Shown here: piece by piece, positions 7,969 to 17,422 of the stretch
Layout of the letters: each line of letters begins with the position of its first letter
Numbering within the stretch: the first letter of the stretch is position 1
NCBI GenBank assembly: GCA_017538795.1
Contig: JAFYIE010000085.1
Location: 1 to 46,664, forward strand
Reading direction: 5' to 3'
Length of the DNA stretch: 46,664 nucleotides
Origin: Bacteroidales bacterium
GTDB lineage: Bacteria > Bacteroidota > Bacteroidia > Bacteroidales > F082
Notes under the pieces: model-generated
What the model was told of the DNA's origin: nothing
Seen by the model: the letters and a program-made list of their open reading frames with translations, nothing else
The model's database searches: none
Program-made: the position numbers and the translations under genes

Positions 7969-8904
7969 CTACTTCACTTTGAGTTCACTGATTAACTTCG
8001 CACGTACCAGGTCCGAGTTCTCAATAACGAACTGCTGATTACGCCCGCCGTTCTTCTCTGCCAGTTCCACCACCAGACACTTGTCATCGGGCAGCGTAAA
8101 CTTATCCATCGTCCATACTGTACGTTCCGATGAGTTGCCCGATACGTTCAGTACGAAGTCCTGTGTGCGCAGGGGCTGGATCACCTGCTCCTGAATGGCC
8201 GTACGCTTCACCACCTTCTTATCCACGATCTTCCATGTGATATAGTCCACATCGAACGGTACGTTACTGGAGTTCCTGATTTCCGTGTGGAAGTACAGCA
8301 ATCCGTTGTGCGTATAGATGCCCTTCAGCAAGAAGCGGATGCCAAAGCCCTTGCTGCCGATGTGCTTCACGATGCGCTCGTTCTGTTTCCAGATGCTCTT
8401 CATCACCAGTCGCACCAGCACTGGACTCTCCGAACCGAGTTCCTTCAGATAAATGTCCATCGAGTTATTGGGCCTGTTCACCGCCGAACCGTCATGGATA
8501 AAGTCCTTCATCTCGATGTTCAGTTTGTCCGGCTCCTTGGCATACTTCACGTTAAAGGCATAGAAACTGCCGTCCTCCGTGATGACGCTCATGTTCGTCT
8601 CGCCCTTGAACCATCGCTTTGCGGCCTTTACACGGATGACATTCTCCGCACCGTCAGCCTTGCCAGCCATGATGTTTGCCGAACCCAGGTCAACGTAGGT
8701 CACGGAGGCAGGGAAGATAATATGCACGGTCTTGTCGAAGGTCACCTGCAATCCGTGAGGCGGAATCATGCGGTCGTAGGTAATACTGCGCGTTAGCCCC
8801 TGAAACAAGTCGCCGTCCTGTGGCAGTGTCGTTTCCTGTGCACTCACTGCGCTTGCGCCCAACATCAGGGCGCAAGCCATCATCAATACTTTCTTCATTC
8901 TCAT
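7969..8904 (-). CDS. traN: Conjugative transposon protein TraN (DUF4138, VirB9-like)
   Basis: This 311-aa periplasmic protein, counting from MRMKKVLMMACALMLGASAV, has a signal peptide ending SAQ. It matches TraN (DUF4138). Beta-rich segments such as KTVHIIFPASVTYVDLGSAN, then a region with WFKGETNMSVIT, agree with VirB9-like outer-membrane core proteins that use a YVDLG-type strand. The frame extends upstream to 8937, but that start adds a polar tail before the signal peptide, so I use 8904 (8898 is also possible). It sits between traM and traO. Confidence 0.85.
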   Translation of the reverse strand: MRMKKVLMMACALMLGASAVSAQETTLPQDGDLFQGLTRSITYDRMIPPHGLQVTFDKTVHIIFPASVTYVDLGSANIMAGKADGAENVIRVKAAKRWFKGETNMSVITEDGSFYAFNVKYAKEPDKLNIEMKDFIHDGSAVNRPNNSMDIYLKELGSESPVLVRLVMKSIWKQNERIVKHIGSKGFGIRFLLKGIYTHNGLLYFHTEIRNSSNVPFDVDYITWKIVDKKVVKRTAIQEQVIQPLRTQDFVLNVSGNSSERTVWTMDKFTLPDDKCLVVELAEKNGGRNQQFVIENSDLVRAKLISELKVK

Positions 8905-8937
8905 TGTCGTTTGTCTGTTTGTTAATTGGTTATACAC

Positions 8938-10317
8938 TTAATTTTCCTTCTGGTAGAGCAACACCTGATACCCGGCCTTCAGATGCACCTTTACGGTTCG
9001 CATCTTCTTTGCCACATACTGGCTCGTTCCCTGAATCAGTCCCTTGCCGACATCAGAGACCAGTTGCGCCTTGGCATCCGACGAGATATTGATGCTGCTA
9101 CCCATCGACCCGCCCATGTTGGCGGCAACCTCCTTGGCGGCACTCACCTCCATCGAGTTTGGAATGAAAATGCCCTCCTGTCCGTCAGTGTCATAGACCG
9201 ACAACTCCATGGGAATGATCATCCTGCCGTTCTCTATCGAGGTAATGGTGATACAGAGCCGTTCGCCTTGGATCTTCGTCGCACCGACCACGATTGAGTT
9301 CTTCGGGATGATGCGCTCGTCCACCGCCATCGGCTCCAACAGCCGTAGCCTCACCGTCTGCCCGTCAGTCACGGTCTGGTATCCATAGACCGATGCCGAA
9401 ATGGTGTTCTTGCGCGTCACACCGCCACCCGAACCTACCGCAGTATTGAAAGAGTTGAAGGCAAAGCCGCCATCGTCATCCTCACTGTCATACACCTGAT
9501 TGCCGAGGGCCGAGACCACCGTCTTTGCCACCTGCTGCACGGGCGAGACCTTGCGCTTCTTTCCCTGTTGGCCCGAAGTTTCCTGTTCACCTGCTCCCGT
9601 GTAGGCCACCTGACCGTTGCCACCCTGTGCCGCTGGCATATACTTGGCAGCGAGTTGATAGGACTTCTCCATCAAGGCCAACTGGTCATCAACATTACTC
9701 CCGCTTGATGCTGTCTGTGACGTCAGTTTCTGCTCCAGTTCCGCTATGCGGTTCTTCAGTTCCTCATTGGCAGCATCGCCCGACGGCTGGTAGAAACTGC
9801 CGAGCGTCTGGCTCAGTTCGTTACATGCCGCAGCCGACTGCTGAACCTTTTGCTTGGCTGGCGACACCTCTTCGTCCTTGTGTTCAGCCTTCCCCATCAG
9901 GTTCATGTCGTCAGTCACTGCGACGGAATCTGTCTCACTCACCGAGTAGGCCCCCAGGTCGTGCCGTGCCTGCTGGTTCTTCTTCACGCCGTCCATCTCG
10001 TAGGCTTTGCTCTTGTCGGCAATACCAGTACTTCCCTTGTCTGCGTCAGGCATCTCGGTATTGAAACCGCTTCTGCCCACGGCATCGTCACTTCCGCCAC
10101 CCAGCGAACTGAACAGCCAGAGAACGATGACTACCATGCCGATGACGGCAGCACCGAGCACCATCATCTTGTTACGCTTCAGCTTCTCTTCCTCCGTCAG
10201 TTCCTTCCTGGGCTTCGGTTCCTGCTCCTGTCTCTCATTCTTCTGCCCCTCCGGGGATGAGCTGTCCGAGGCCCCGCCTTGCGACTGCTCCAGTTCCTTT
10301 TTTTCTTCCTGTTCCAT
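8938..10317 (-). CDS. traM: Conjugative transposon protein TraM
   Basis: This 459-aa bitopic protein has a charged cytoplasmic N-terminus (residues 1-50, rich in E, K and Q), one membrane helix (MMVLGAAVIGMVVIVLWLFS) and a long periplasmic part with a coiled-coil predicted near ELKNRIAELEQKL. A C-terminal domain with RLRLLEPMAVDERIIPKNS, ITSIENGRMIIPMELSVYDT and the terminal RTVKVHLKAGYQVLLYQKEN fits the TraM/VirB10-like fold. VirB10-like proteins span the envelope and open the channel. The start overlaps the end of traL by 83 bases in another frame, a longer overlap than elsewhere in the operon. Confidence 0.85.
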   Translation of the reverse strand: MEQEEKKELEQSQGGASDSSSPEGQKNERQEQEPKPRKELTEEEKLKRNKMMVLGAAVIGMVVIVLWLFSSLGGGSDDAVGRSGFNTEMPDADKGSTGIADKSKAYEMDGVKKNQQARHDLGAYSVSETDSVAVTDDMNLMGKAEHKDEEVSPAKQKVQQSAAACNELSQTLGSFYQPSGDAANEELKNRIAELEQKLTSQTASSGSNVDDQLALMEKSYQLAAKYMPAAQGGNGQVAYTGAGEQETSGQQGKKRKVSPVQQVAKTVVSALGNQVYDSEDDDGGFAFNSFNTAVGSGGGVTRKNTISASVYGYQTVTDGQTVRLRLLEPMAVDERIIPKNSIVVGATKIQGERLCITITSIENGRMIIPMELSVYDTDGQEGIFIPNSMEVSAAKEVAANMGGSMGSSINISSDAKAQLVSDVGKGLIQGTSQYVAKKMRTVKVHLKAGYQVLLYQKEN

Positions 10318-10597
10318 TTACTATGTCTTTAAGTTGTGAATAATCCTGTTTCCCATCCACGATGATGGGACTGTCAATGTGTTCAATCACGATGTTCGTG
10401 CTTTCTTTCCTGTCGGCAATGTCCGTCACCGTCTGCCAGATGCAGTAGAGGAATAGCACCACGAGGATGCCGAACATCCCGATGACCACGTGCAGCCTCT
10501 GCTCAGGCGAGAGCGCATCAAGCCTTGCCCTGATGCCTCTCACCACATTCTGCCTCACCTCCTTCAGAAAGGAGATTCCCGATTCCACGTCCTTCAT
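10235..10597 (-). CDS. traL: Conjugative transposon protein TraL (DUF3989)
   Basis: This 120-aa protein, counting from MKDVESGISFLKEVRQNVVR, is a short bitopic membrane protein. It has one hydrophobic helix (LHVVIGMFGILVVLFLYCIW) and a basic C-terminal tail. It matches the short DUF3989/TraL proteins that stand between traK and traM. I rejected the longer start at 10699 because the ATG at 10597 gives an ATGA overlap with the traK stop, and the longer form adds a polar segment encoded within traK. Confidence 0.8.
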   Translation of the reverse strand: MKDVESGISFLKEVRQNVVRGIRARLDALSPEQRLHVVIGMFGILVVLFLYCIWQTVTDIADRKESTNIVIEHIDSPIIVDGKQDYSQLKDIVNGTGRKKGTGAVARRGLGQLIPGGAEE

Positions 10598-11217
10598 TTC
10601 TTCACCGTCCTGATGTCCCTGTTCTCGATGATCGTGAAGTTCCGTATCTGGAAGCCGTTGGGGTTGTCGTCCGAGCGGCTGGAGTTCATCAGTCGGCACT
10701 CCGTCACCAGCGTCCTCTCCGTCACGTTACTCTCACGGATGATTGTCTGCCTTGCGAACGTCCTCACCTGATACGGATAGCTGTCGAAGTCGCACACCAC
10801 GCTGTCCACCCTCACCGTCTGGTTGATGTTGCCCGCAATGATGCGGTTATAGAAACCCTGTTCCGCGAAGTCACGGTAGTAGTTGTAGGCGCTCTTGTCG
10901 GCCATCACCAGCGCACGATGCACGTTGCTCTCGATGGCGCTCTTCTCCGGTGCCAGCGTGAAGAAGAGTTCGTGAAAGCGGCGCACGTGTTCCCTCGCCT
11001 CTGCCGGACGGTTCTGCGAGAGGTCCTGCGAGAGCGCCAGCATCAGCGACTTGCCGCCGTCGAGCACATATATCTTCTCCCGCTGCTTCTCCGCGAAGCT
11101 GTACGAACTCCACACCGACCACACCGTGACCACCGTACACGCGGCCAGGAAGATCATCCCGAACAGCCGAAGCTGCCGGAATGACGATTCGATGTTCCTT
11201 AATGACTTGAATTCCAT
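10594..11217 (-). CDS. traK: Conjugative transposon protein TraK
   Basis: This 207-aa protein has one N-terminal membrane helix (FGMIFLAACTVVTVWSVWSS, residues 19-38) and a periplasmic domain of about 160 residues. It matches the TraK family of Bacteroides conjugative transposons, which occupies the VirB8-like position in the inner-membrane complex. The VirB8 analogy comes from family knowledge and not from a visible motif. It follows traJ by 39 bases and overlaps traL by 4. Confidence 0.85.
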   Translation of the reverse strand: MEFKSLRNIESSFRQLRLFGMIFLAACTVVTVWSVWSSYSFAEKQREKIYVLDGGKSLMLALSQDLSQNRPAEAREHVRRFHELFFTLAPEKSAIESNVHRALVMADKSAYNYYRDFAEQGFYNRIIAGNINQTVRVDSVVCDFDSYPYQVRTFARQTIIRESNVTERTLVTECRLMNSSRSDDNPNGFQIRNFTIIENRDIRTVKK

Positions 11218-11256
11218 TTCTCTTTTTGTCGTTACATTTTATTTGTTATACATTCT

Positions 11257-12252
11257 CTACTTCGCCAGCCACAGCGCACCGCTCTTCACGGCCCCGCCGC
11301 TCTTGGTCAGCGACTTGTTCACGTTGCGGTTGTAGTTGCCGATGCCTCCCGCCTGAATCACCCATCCAGCCACCGTAGGCACGGTGAAGTAACCGATGAT
11401 GCCGATGAGCATCATTATAAGGTACACCCCGTCCGACGAGTCGAGCGAGAAGCCCGGATCCGTCTGCATCTGAACGATATCATGCTCGATGCTCAACTGC
11501 TGGATTCTCGCGAGTATGCAGCTGAACAGATCAGCGATTGGCAACCAGAGATATACTTGTATATATCTGCACATCCACCCCGTGAGCGTACTTTGGAATC
11601 CGTCATAGACCGCAATTCCAAACGCCAACGGCCCGAGTATCGACAGTACGATAAGGAAGAACGTCCGCAACACATCTATCATCAGCGACACCGCCTCGAA
11701 CACCAGTTCCAGAATATAGCGGAAGCCGTCTCGTATCATCTTCTGCAGCTTGTACAGTCCCCGCTCTGCATACATCCCTGCCATCGTCGCGAGGTCTGAC
11801 GGCGATATGCCGAGATTGTCCAGTTCCTTGTCAAACTCCGCATCGTCCACCAGATAGGCCGTTTCAGGGTTGCGCTTCATCATCTCCGTCTCCAGCTCGT
11901 CCTTTTGCTGCCTCAACTGTTCAAGGTCCAGCTTCTGCCCTTCGAGCATCGTGCTCACGCCCTGCACTATCGGACTCATCACGCTGTTCATCGTGCCGAG
12001 CACCAGCGACGGGAAGAGCAGGATGCAGATGCCGATGGCGAACGGGCGCAACATCGGGAACACGTCTATCGGCTCAGCCCTCGCCAACGACTGCCATACC
12101 CTGTAGGCGATGTAGAAGAGCGCACCGAACCCGGCCACCGCCCTCGCCACGCCCGTCATCTGAGAGCAGAGCGGCATCATGTCGTCGTACAACTGGCGCA
12201 GAATGGTGTGGATGTTGTCCGTGTCGATGATTAGCAATAAGTCTGTCATCAT
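11257..12252 (-). CDS. traJ: Conjugative transposon protein TraJ (VirB6/TrbL-like)
   Basis: This 331-aa polytopic membrane protein has about five to six hydrophobic segments. Examples are AVAGFGALFYIAYRVW, FAIGICILLFPSLVLG, TFFLIVLSILGPLAFGIAVY, and the C-terminal pair near LIMMLIGIIGYFTVPTVAGW. This arrangement fits the TraJ family and the VirB6/TrbL role of forming the inner-membrane channel. A charged, coiled-coil-like region (LRQQKDELETEMMKRN) sits at about residues 110-125. It is followed by traK. Confidence 0.85.
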   Translation of the reverse strand: MMTDLLLIIDTDNIHTILRQLYDDMMPLCSQMTGVARAVAGFGALFYIAYRVWQSLARAEPIDVFPMLRPFAIGICILLFPSLVLGTMNSVMSPIVQGVSTMLEGQKLDLEQLRQQKDELETEMMKRNPETAYLVDDAEFDKELDNLGISPSDLATMAGMYAERGLYKLQKMIRDGFRYILELVFEAVSLMIDVLRTFFLIVLSILGPLAFGIAVYDGFQSTLTGWMCRYIQVYLWLPIADLFSCILARIQQLSIEHDIVQMQTDPGFSLDSSDGVYLIMMLIGIIGYFTVPTVAGWVIQAGGIGNYNRNVNKSLTKSGGAVKSGALWLAK

Positions 12253-12270
12253 GTCACTCGCATCTTTGGT

Positions 12271-12903
12271 TTACCAGTACTTCTCCGCACCCTTGCCGTA
12301 GAGTTTCAGCACACGGTCGAGGTCGTGCTTCTTCTTGGCACGGAGGTACGAAACGGAGATGTTCTTGTTGGTGTAGTAGTTGACGAGGTTTCGGTAGTGC
12401 TTCATGTCACGGTAGCACTTGTCTACCACGTCCATCCTGTCCTTGTCGGTCATGGAGAGCGTCGAGATGTTCACGACCGTCTTCAGTTCGTTCAGTATGC
12501 CCGTCGATTCCTCCAGCAGTTTCGTGTAGCCACTGGCAATCGCAGACAGTTCCTCAACGGAAAAGTTCTCGTCGTTCATCATCTTCTGGAACGAGTTGAC
12601 GTAGATGTCGGTGATGTCGCCCACCATGACGATGGTCTGCTGCACCTTGCGGGCATCGCGGACCAGGTTGTTCACACTCTTCAGGGCATCGTAGTACTTC
12701 TTGCCCTGCTCATAGATCTTCACTGTCTCTTGAAACTCGTTGATCATGTTTTTTGCGGTCGTGGAAGTCTCCACAATCTCACGGGTCGAGTTCACAATGC
12801 TCTGTGCAAGGTTTGTCGGGTCAATGACCGTCCACTGTGCACTGGCCTTGCCGACGAACAGCGTCATGCAAAGGCTCATCAATACTAATACTTTTGTTCT
12901 CAT
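12271..12903 (-). CDS. traI: Conjugative transposon protein TraI (DUF4141)
   Basis: This 210-aa secreted protein has a signal peptide (MRTKVLVLMSLCMTLFVGKASAQ). It is then helical throughout, with WTVIDPTNLAQSIVNSTREIVETS near the start of the mature form, as in DUF4141/TraI. The spacing resembles VirB5-like periplasmic subunits, but that is an analogy. It lies 18 bases before traJ and 51 bases after traG. Confidence 0.85.
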   Translation of the reverse strand: MRTKVLVLMSLCMTLFVGKASAQWTVIDPTNLAQSIVNSTREIVETSTTAKNMINEFQETVKIYEQGKKYYDALKSVNNLVRDARKVQQTIVMVGDITDIYVNSFQKMMNDENFSVEELSAIASGYTKLLEESTGILNELKTVVNISTLSMTDKDRMDVVDKCYRDMKHYRNLVNYYTNKNISVSYLRAKKKHDLDRVLKLYGKGAEKYW

Positions 12904-12954
12904 TGTTACTTTTGTTTTTTGATTGGTTTATGACATGGTGCATGGCTGCACCGT

Positions 12955-15468
12955 TTACTTACTCTCTTCACGCCGTTTGTCGGCAAGTTGCCTGATGGCA
13001 CCCTCGATGTCACCGCCCAGCTTCTCCGCCAGACGCTGCACCTCGATCTTCTCGGTCTCTTCCGTCGTGTAGGCCAGGTATTCCTCCGGGCTGACCTCGG
13101 TGGCATAGACCGCCGACTGCGTACCGCCCAGACCTATCCACACCTCCTTGTAGAGCCGTGAGGGATTGTTGGCCTGGTTGATGCTCAGTATCTGCCCCTT
13201 CTCCTTCTCCGTCAGTCCGAGCAGGTTCTGTATCTGGTCGAACTTGTTCATGTACTTGCGCTGGTCGAGCAGTATCTTGCAGTCGGAGTTGTTGATGATG
13301 CTCTCCTTCACGATGGGCGACGATATGATGTCGTCCACCTCCTGCGTCACTACCACGGCCTCGCCGAAGAACTTTCTCACCGTCTTGTACATGTAGAGCA
13401 TGTAGGAGGCCATGTTTGCCGAGGTCAGCGCCTTCCATGCCTCTTCCACCACCAGCATCTTCCGTACTCCCTTCAACCGTCGCATCTTGTTGATGAATGC
13501 CTCCATGATGATGATGGTCACCACTGGAAACAGTTCCTTGTTGTCCTTGATGGAGTCGATTTCAAACACGATGAAGCGTTTGCCCAGCAGGTCGATGTTC
13601 TCACGCGAGTTCAGCAGGAAGTCGTAGCGTCCGCCTCGGTAGTACTGGCGAAGCGTGGTCAGGAAGTTGTCGATATTAAAGTCATCCTTCCCTACCTTGA
13701 TGTCACGTTCCTGCATCTGCTGGCGGTACACGTCGCGCATGTACTCATAGAAGGTGTCGAAGCACGGCACAATGGTATGGTCTGCCTGGATCATGCTGAT
13801 GTAAGCAGAAACCGCACTGCCCAACTCTCCCGATTCGGTCTTTGTGACTTCCTCGTTCTCACTCTTCCAGAGCGTCAGCAGCAGCGTCACTATCGAATCC
13901 TTCTTCTCCACGTCGAAAACGTAGTCATCCGTATAGAACGGGTTGAATGAAATCGGATGTTCCTCGGTGTAGGTGTAGTATATGCCATCCTGTCCGTGTG
14001 TCTTACGGTGGATCATGGCACACAGTCCCGCATACGAATGACCCGTGTCAATCAATACGACGTGGGTACCCTGCTCATAGTACTGGCGCACGACGTGGTT
14101 CATGAAGAAACTCTTTCCGCTGCCCGAAGGCCCAAGCACGAACTTGTTTCGGTTGGTGGTGACACCCTTCTTCAAAGGCAAATCACTAATGTCAATGTGC
14201 AATGGCTTTCCCGTCAGCCTGTCCACCATTTTTATTCCAAATGGCGAGAGCGACGATCTGTAGTTGGTCTCTTCGGTAAACAGGCACACTGCTGGCTCGA
14301 TGAACGTATAAAACGACTCTTCCGCTGGGAAGTCGCCCTCGTTGCCGGGGATGCCGGACCAGTAGAGTGTCGGGCAATCGACGGTGTTGTGCCTCGGCAT
14401 ACACTCCATACTGGCCAACTGGCTTCCGATGTCGTTCTTGGCGTGCTTCAGTTCTTCGGCGTCGTCACTCCATGCTATGACGTTGTAGTGGGCACGGACG
14501 CTGATGAGCCCCTGGGAGTGCGCTTCGTTCAGGTACATGTCTATCCACTCCTTGTTGATGGCGTTGCTGCGGCTGTAGCGGCTCAGCGACTGCATATTCC
14601 TCGCCGTCTTCTCAAAGCGCTGCAGGTTGTCATCGCTGTTGTCGATAATCACATACTGGTTGTAGATGTGGTTGCAGGGCAGCAGCAGTCCCACGGGACT
14701 GGCAAACGACAGGCGGCAGTCGCTTCGGTCTGTACTCAGACGCTCGTAGCGGGTGTCGGTATGCACCTTGGCAGGAAGGTCGTTCACGTCGGAGAGCGTG
14801 AAGAGACACAGGCGGTTGTCACCAATCTTCATCTCTGCTGGGTCAAGGTCGATGTCCTGGAGCGAGGCGTTATCCTCTGGCATCAGCGACAGGTAGCGCT
14901 CAATCACCCCAGCCTTGCGACGGGTGCCTACAATCTCATTGTCACTCAACTTGCGCAGACGGATGAAACCTGAGTCGTTCATGATGCGCTCGAACTGCTC
15001 CACGGACTCCAAGAATCGGCTGGCCGTTTCCTTGTTCAGTTCCTTCGGGATGATGTGGCCACGGCACAGGGTGGAAAAATTGCTCTGCATCCTGTTTCTC
15101 TCCTTGGTGGTCTTGGTCAGGTAGAGGTAGCACGTATGCTTCAGGAAAGGCCGCTCATTGAAATGTCTCTCAAAGCTTCGTGACAGGAAGGTCATATCAT
15201 CTTTCTGCAACTCCGGCTTGTAGGTCTCGCGGATGAACCAGTCCTGCTTGTGGACGATGCTGTAGTCTGGCAGTACCTTTATCGCCTTGCACCAGCAGCC
15301 GTGAATGGTCTCGTACTCCTGCGAGGTCACGGTGTAGAGTTCGGGCAGCGTCACCTCGAAGGCGACGGTCAGGTCAGCGTCCTTCGATACGATGCAGCCG
15401 TTCTCCACCGCCAGCAGGGGCAGCTTGTTCTCAATAGTCGTTGCTTTCAGCGTATTCCTCATTGTCAT
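12955..15468 (-). CDS. traG: Conjugation ATPase TraG (VirB4-like)
   Basis: This 837-aa protein is a VirB4-class ATPase. The N-terminal 400 residues form the VirB4 N-terminal domain. Walker A (GPSGSGKSFF) is at about residues 444-455 and Walker B (KMLVVEEAWKAL) at about 671. It also carries an arginine-bearing TQEVDDIISSPIVKESIINN segment near 705. It powers assembly of the pilus and channel. The start overlaps the traF stop by about 38 bases (an alternative ATG at 15462 reduces this). It is the largest gene of the operon and reads in the same direction as all tra genes. Confidence 0.9.
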   Translation of the reverse strand: MTMRNTLKATTIENKLPLLAVENGCIVSKDADLTVAFEVTLPELYTVTSQEYETIHGCWCKAIKVLPDYSIVHKQDWFIRETYKPELQKDDMTFLSRSFERHFNERPFLKHTCYLYLTKTTKERNRMQSNFSTLCRGHIIPKELNKETASRFLESVEQFERIMNDSGFIRLRKLSDNEIVGTRRKAGVIERYLSLMPEDNASLQDIDLDPAEMKIGDNRLCLFTLSDVNDLPAKVHTDTRYERLSTDRSDCRLSFASPVGLLLPCNHIYNQYVIIDNSDDNLQRFEKTARNMQSLSRYSRSNAINKEWIDMYLNEAHSQGLISVRAHYNVIAWSDDAEELKHAKNDIGSQLASMECMPRHNTVDCPTLYWSGIPGNEGDFPAEESFYTFIEPAVCLFTEETNYRSSLSPFGIKMVDRLTGKPLHIDISDLPLKKGVTTNRNKFVLGPSGSGKSFFMNHVVRQYYEQGTHVVLIDTGHSYAGLCAMIHRKTHGQDGIYYTYTEEHPISFNPFYTDDYVFDVEKKDSIVTLLLTLWKSENEEVTKTESGELGSAVSAYISMIQADHTIVPCFDTFYEYMRDVYRQQMQERDIKVGKDDFNIDNFLTTLRQYYRGGRYDFLLNSRENIDLLGKRFIVFEIDSIKDNKELFPVVTIIIMEAFINKMRRLKGVRKMLVVEEAWKALTSANMASYMLYMYKTVRKFFGEAVVVTQEVDDIISSPIVKESIINNSDCKILLDQRKYMNKFDQIQNLLGLTEKEKGQILSINQANNPSRLYKEVWIGLGGTQSAVYATEVSPEEYLAYTTEETEKIEVQRLAEKLGGDIEGAIRQLADKRREESK

Positions 15469-15784
15469 TACACTTGTTTTTGATAATCAGGTACGGCTTG
15501 CGTCGGTTGATCAGGAAACGGGGATGCTGTCTGTTGGCCATACGCTTCATCAGACCATGCTCCCCATAGCGTCGGTTGAGGGCGAAGGTCTGCCAGACCA
15601 GGACGGAGGCAGACACGACACCCGTACCGATGCACACCCACTGGTTGACGCCAGCGAGATAGAGGACCACGAAGAGGACGAAGACTGCAAGCAGTCCGCC
15701 CGCGAAGATGAAGAGATACTGCGCCTTCAACCCCTTGAACTCAACCGACTGGCCGATACCCTTGTTGATATTGTACTCAGCCAT
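15431..15784 (-). CDS. traF: Conjugative transposon protein TraF (DUF4133)
   Basis: This 117-aa protein has two closely spaced membrane helices (LFIFAGGLLAVFVLFVVLYL and WVCIGTGVVSASVLVW). It then has a basic tail with NRRKPYLIIKNK. It fits DUF4133/TraF, the VirB3-like inner-membrane component that works beside the VirB4-like ATPase. It overlaps traG and lies 57 bases after traE. Confidence 0.85.
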   Translation of the reverse strand: MAEYNINKGIGQSVEFKGLKAQYLFIFAGGLLAVFVLFVVLYLAGVNQWVCIGTGVVSASVLVWQTFALNRRYGEHGLMKRMANRQHPRFLINRRKPYLIIKNKCNDNEEYAESNDY

Positions 15785-15841
15785 TGGTCGGACAATTATT
15801 ACTCACTATTGTCTTCCTTATACCTTATTATTTATATAGAC

Positions 15842-16165
15842 TTATAGGAAGAACGAGCGCAGGATGGTTGCTGCCACGATAAGGAAGATACAGGCACCGA
15901 ACCATGAGGCTGCGGTCTTCGAGGTGTCGGGATCGCCGCTGGAGAACTTGCCGTACACCTTCACGCCGCCGATAAGTCCCACGACGGCACCGATGGCATA
16001 GATGAGCTTCGTGCCCGGCTCGAAGTAACTGGTCACCATGCTTGTTGCCTCGTTGATACCTGCGAGGCCGTTGCCCTGGGCCATAGCGGTAGTTGTTGCT
16101 GCAGCAATGAGGGCTGCACATGCTACGAGCTTCTTGTTAGCGAATTTCTTTACATTCATTTTCAT
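15842..16165 (-). CDS. traE: Conjugative transposon protein TraE (DUF4134, pilin-like)
   Basis: This 107-aa protein has a signal-like N-terminus (KLVACAALIAAATTTAMAQ) followed by two hydrophobic helices (LIYAIGAVVGLIGGVKVYG and WFGACIFLIVAATILRSFFL). That matches DUF4134/TraE and the general architecture of VirB2-type pilins. It is probably the major subunit of the transfer pilus. A single 16-bp-type repeat copy (16177-16193) lies just upstream of it. Confidence 0.85.
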   Translation of the reverse strand: MKMNVKKFANKKLVACAALIAAATTTAMAQGNGLAGINEATSMVTSYFEPGTKLIYAIGAVVGLIGGVKVYGKFSSGDPDTSKTAASWFGACIFLIVAATILRSFFL

Positions 16166-16299
16166 TTTTCGTTTACGTTTAAATTGTTAATACTGTTGTT
16201 GATTGGTTGGATAATTGTTGGATTCAGTGGTTGCAGAAACGCACGTCTATCCGTAGTCTCTCTGTTTCATTTTTCTTCTTGTCGTTTATTCGTTACTGT

Positions 16300-16989
16300 T
16301 TATACATAGTCGTGGATATTGAAATCCTCGAATCTCTCAGGGATGGAGAACGCTTCCTTCGGCTCAGCCTTTACGTCATTCCTGTCTGAAACAGCATCCT
16401 CTATTGGCTTATTCTCGTACTTGTCAAACAAGTCGTTGATACGATCACCAATATGCGGGAAGTCCTTGGTGACGGTGTCGAACAGTTCTGTGCCCTCCAG
16501 CCCTTTGAACACCTTCACTACGGAACGTTCTTCTTCATCAGACATATCCTTTCTGCCCACATTCTTGAAGGCAAGGTCGATATCATCTATCGTGGCACCT
16601 TCTGCATAAGGTTCTTCAGGCTCGTCAGGTTCGTCGAACAGATAATTGAGTTGTTCCGTTGGCACCTGCTTCCAGACTTTCTTCTGCTCAAATTCGCAGT
16701 CCTCAGGGTTCACAGGCTTGGCTATCTCCTTGCCGTCCTCTGTCATCTCGCCTTTGACAACAGCCTCTTTTCGTTTAGCCTCTTCCTGTCTTTGGCGCAT
16801 CCGCTCCATCTCAGCTTTCATGTTGAAGGAACTTTTGCCGATGATGTCCGCATCTTCTACTTTAGGTGACACTTCTGTTTCTGGATTTGCTTGCTTCCCG
16901 CCATGCGGAGGCTCCTTCTGATAGTGATTGAATATAGCCAGTTCATAGGCGATAAAGGCCAATATCCCAATGATTACGACGGTTGCCAT
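16300..16989 (-). CDS. traD: Conjugative transposon protein TraD
   Basis: This 229-aa protein has an N-terminal membrane helix (MATVVIIGILAFIAYELAIF) and then a long, acidic, charged cytoplasmic part with a probable coiled coil at about residues 50-85 (MKAEMERMRQRQEEAKRKEA). It corresponds to the TraD position in the CTn operon. No enzymatic motif is visible. This TraD is not the coupling ATPase of the F plasmid. It overlaps traC by 16 bases. Confidence 0.7.
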   Translation of the reverse strand: MATVVIIGILAFIAYELAIFNHYQKEPPHGGKQANPETEVSPKVEDADIIGKSSFNMKAEMERMRQRQEEAKRKEAVVKGEMTEDGKEIAKPVNPEDCEFEQKKVWKQVPTEQLNYLFDEPDEPEEPYAEGATIDDIDLAFKNVGRKDMSDEEERSVVKVFKGLEGTELFDTVTKDFPHIGDRINDLFDKYENKPIEDAVSDRNDVKAEPKEAFSIPERFEDFNIHDYV

Positions 16990-17420
16990 TTGCCATGCTT
17001 TTTACGGGTGTCATTGAAACTGTTCTGGAGCAGATGGTCAATCTGAGACTCATACCGCATAAAGTGGTCTGTCAGCACCATGTCCACGTAAGAGGAAATG
17101 TTCACGTCCTCAATGTTCAAGGCATTCACGATGGAACGGATACGGTCATGGTAGGCATCACGGAGATAGGCAGACTTACCACGTCGTGCAGCCTTATCCA
17201 TTGGAGGATTGGAGAATAGGTTCATGTATTCCTCGTCAAGATTGCCCAGCGGTGCAAGATGGAATCTTTCATCATCATCCGCTTTTACGGCGTTGTGGGG
17301 ATGTTCATCCGGCAACTCCTGTACACGGGATTTGTTTTTCTGACCTTTCCATAGAAGGTAGGTCTCTGCTGTTACTATAGCATATATTATCAGCAGCAAA
17401 ATGATTTGTAATGCTGTCAT
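16974..17420 (-). CDS. traC: DUF3408 protein TraC with N-terminal membrane helix
   Basis: This 148-aa protein carries an N-terminal hydrophobic helix (LQIILLLIIYAIVTAETYLL) and a C-terminal DUF3408 domain. The domain carries a ribbon-helix-helix-like core (AYLRDAYHDRIRSIVNALN, then NISSYVDMVLTDHF). The domain is shared with traB, 77 bases upstream, so the two are paralogues, this one membrane-anchored. DUF3408 proteins are thought to bind DNA and act near the ParA-like TraA. The function here is inferred. Confidence 0.75.
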   Translation of the reverse strand: MTALQIILLLIIYAIVTAETYLLWKGQKNKSRVQELPDEHPHNAVKADDDERFHLAPLGNLDEEYMNLFSNPPMDKAARRGKSAYLRDAYHDRIRSIVNALNIEDVNISSYVDMVLTDHFMRYESQIDHLLQNSFNDTRKKHGKWQPS

Positions 17421-17422
17421 TG

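Noticed and set aside
13957-14973. 338-aa open frame on the + strand inside traG
   Set aside because: It is antisense to the strongly supported VirB4-like ATPase gene and has no domain of its own; high G+C produces such shadows.
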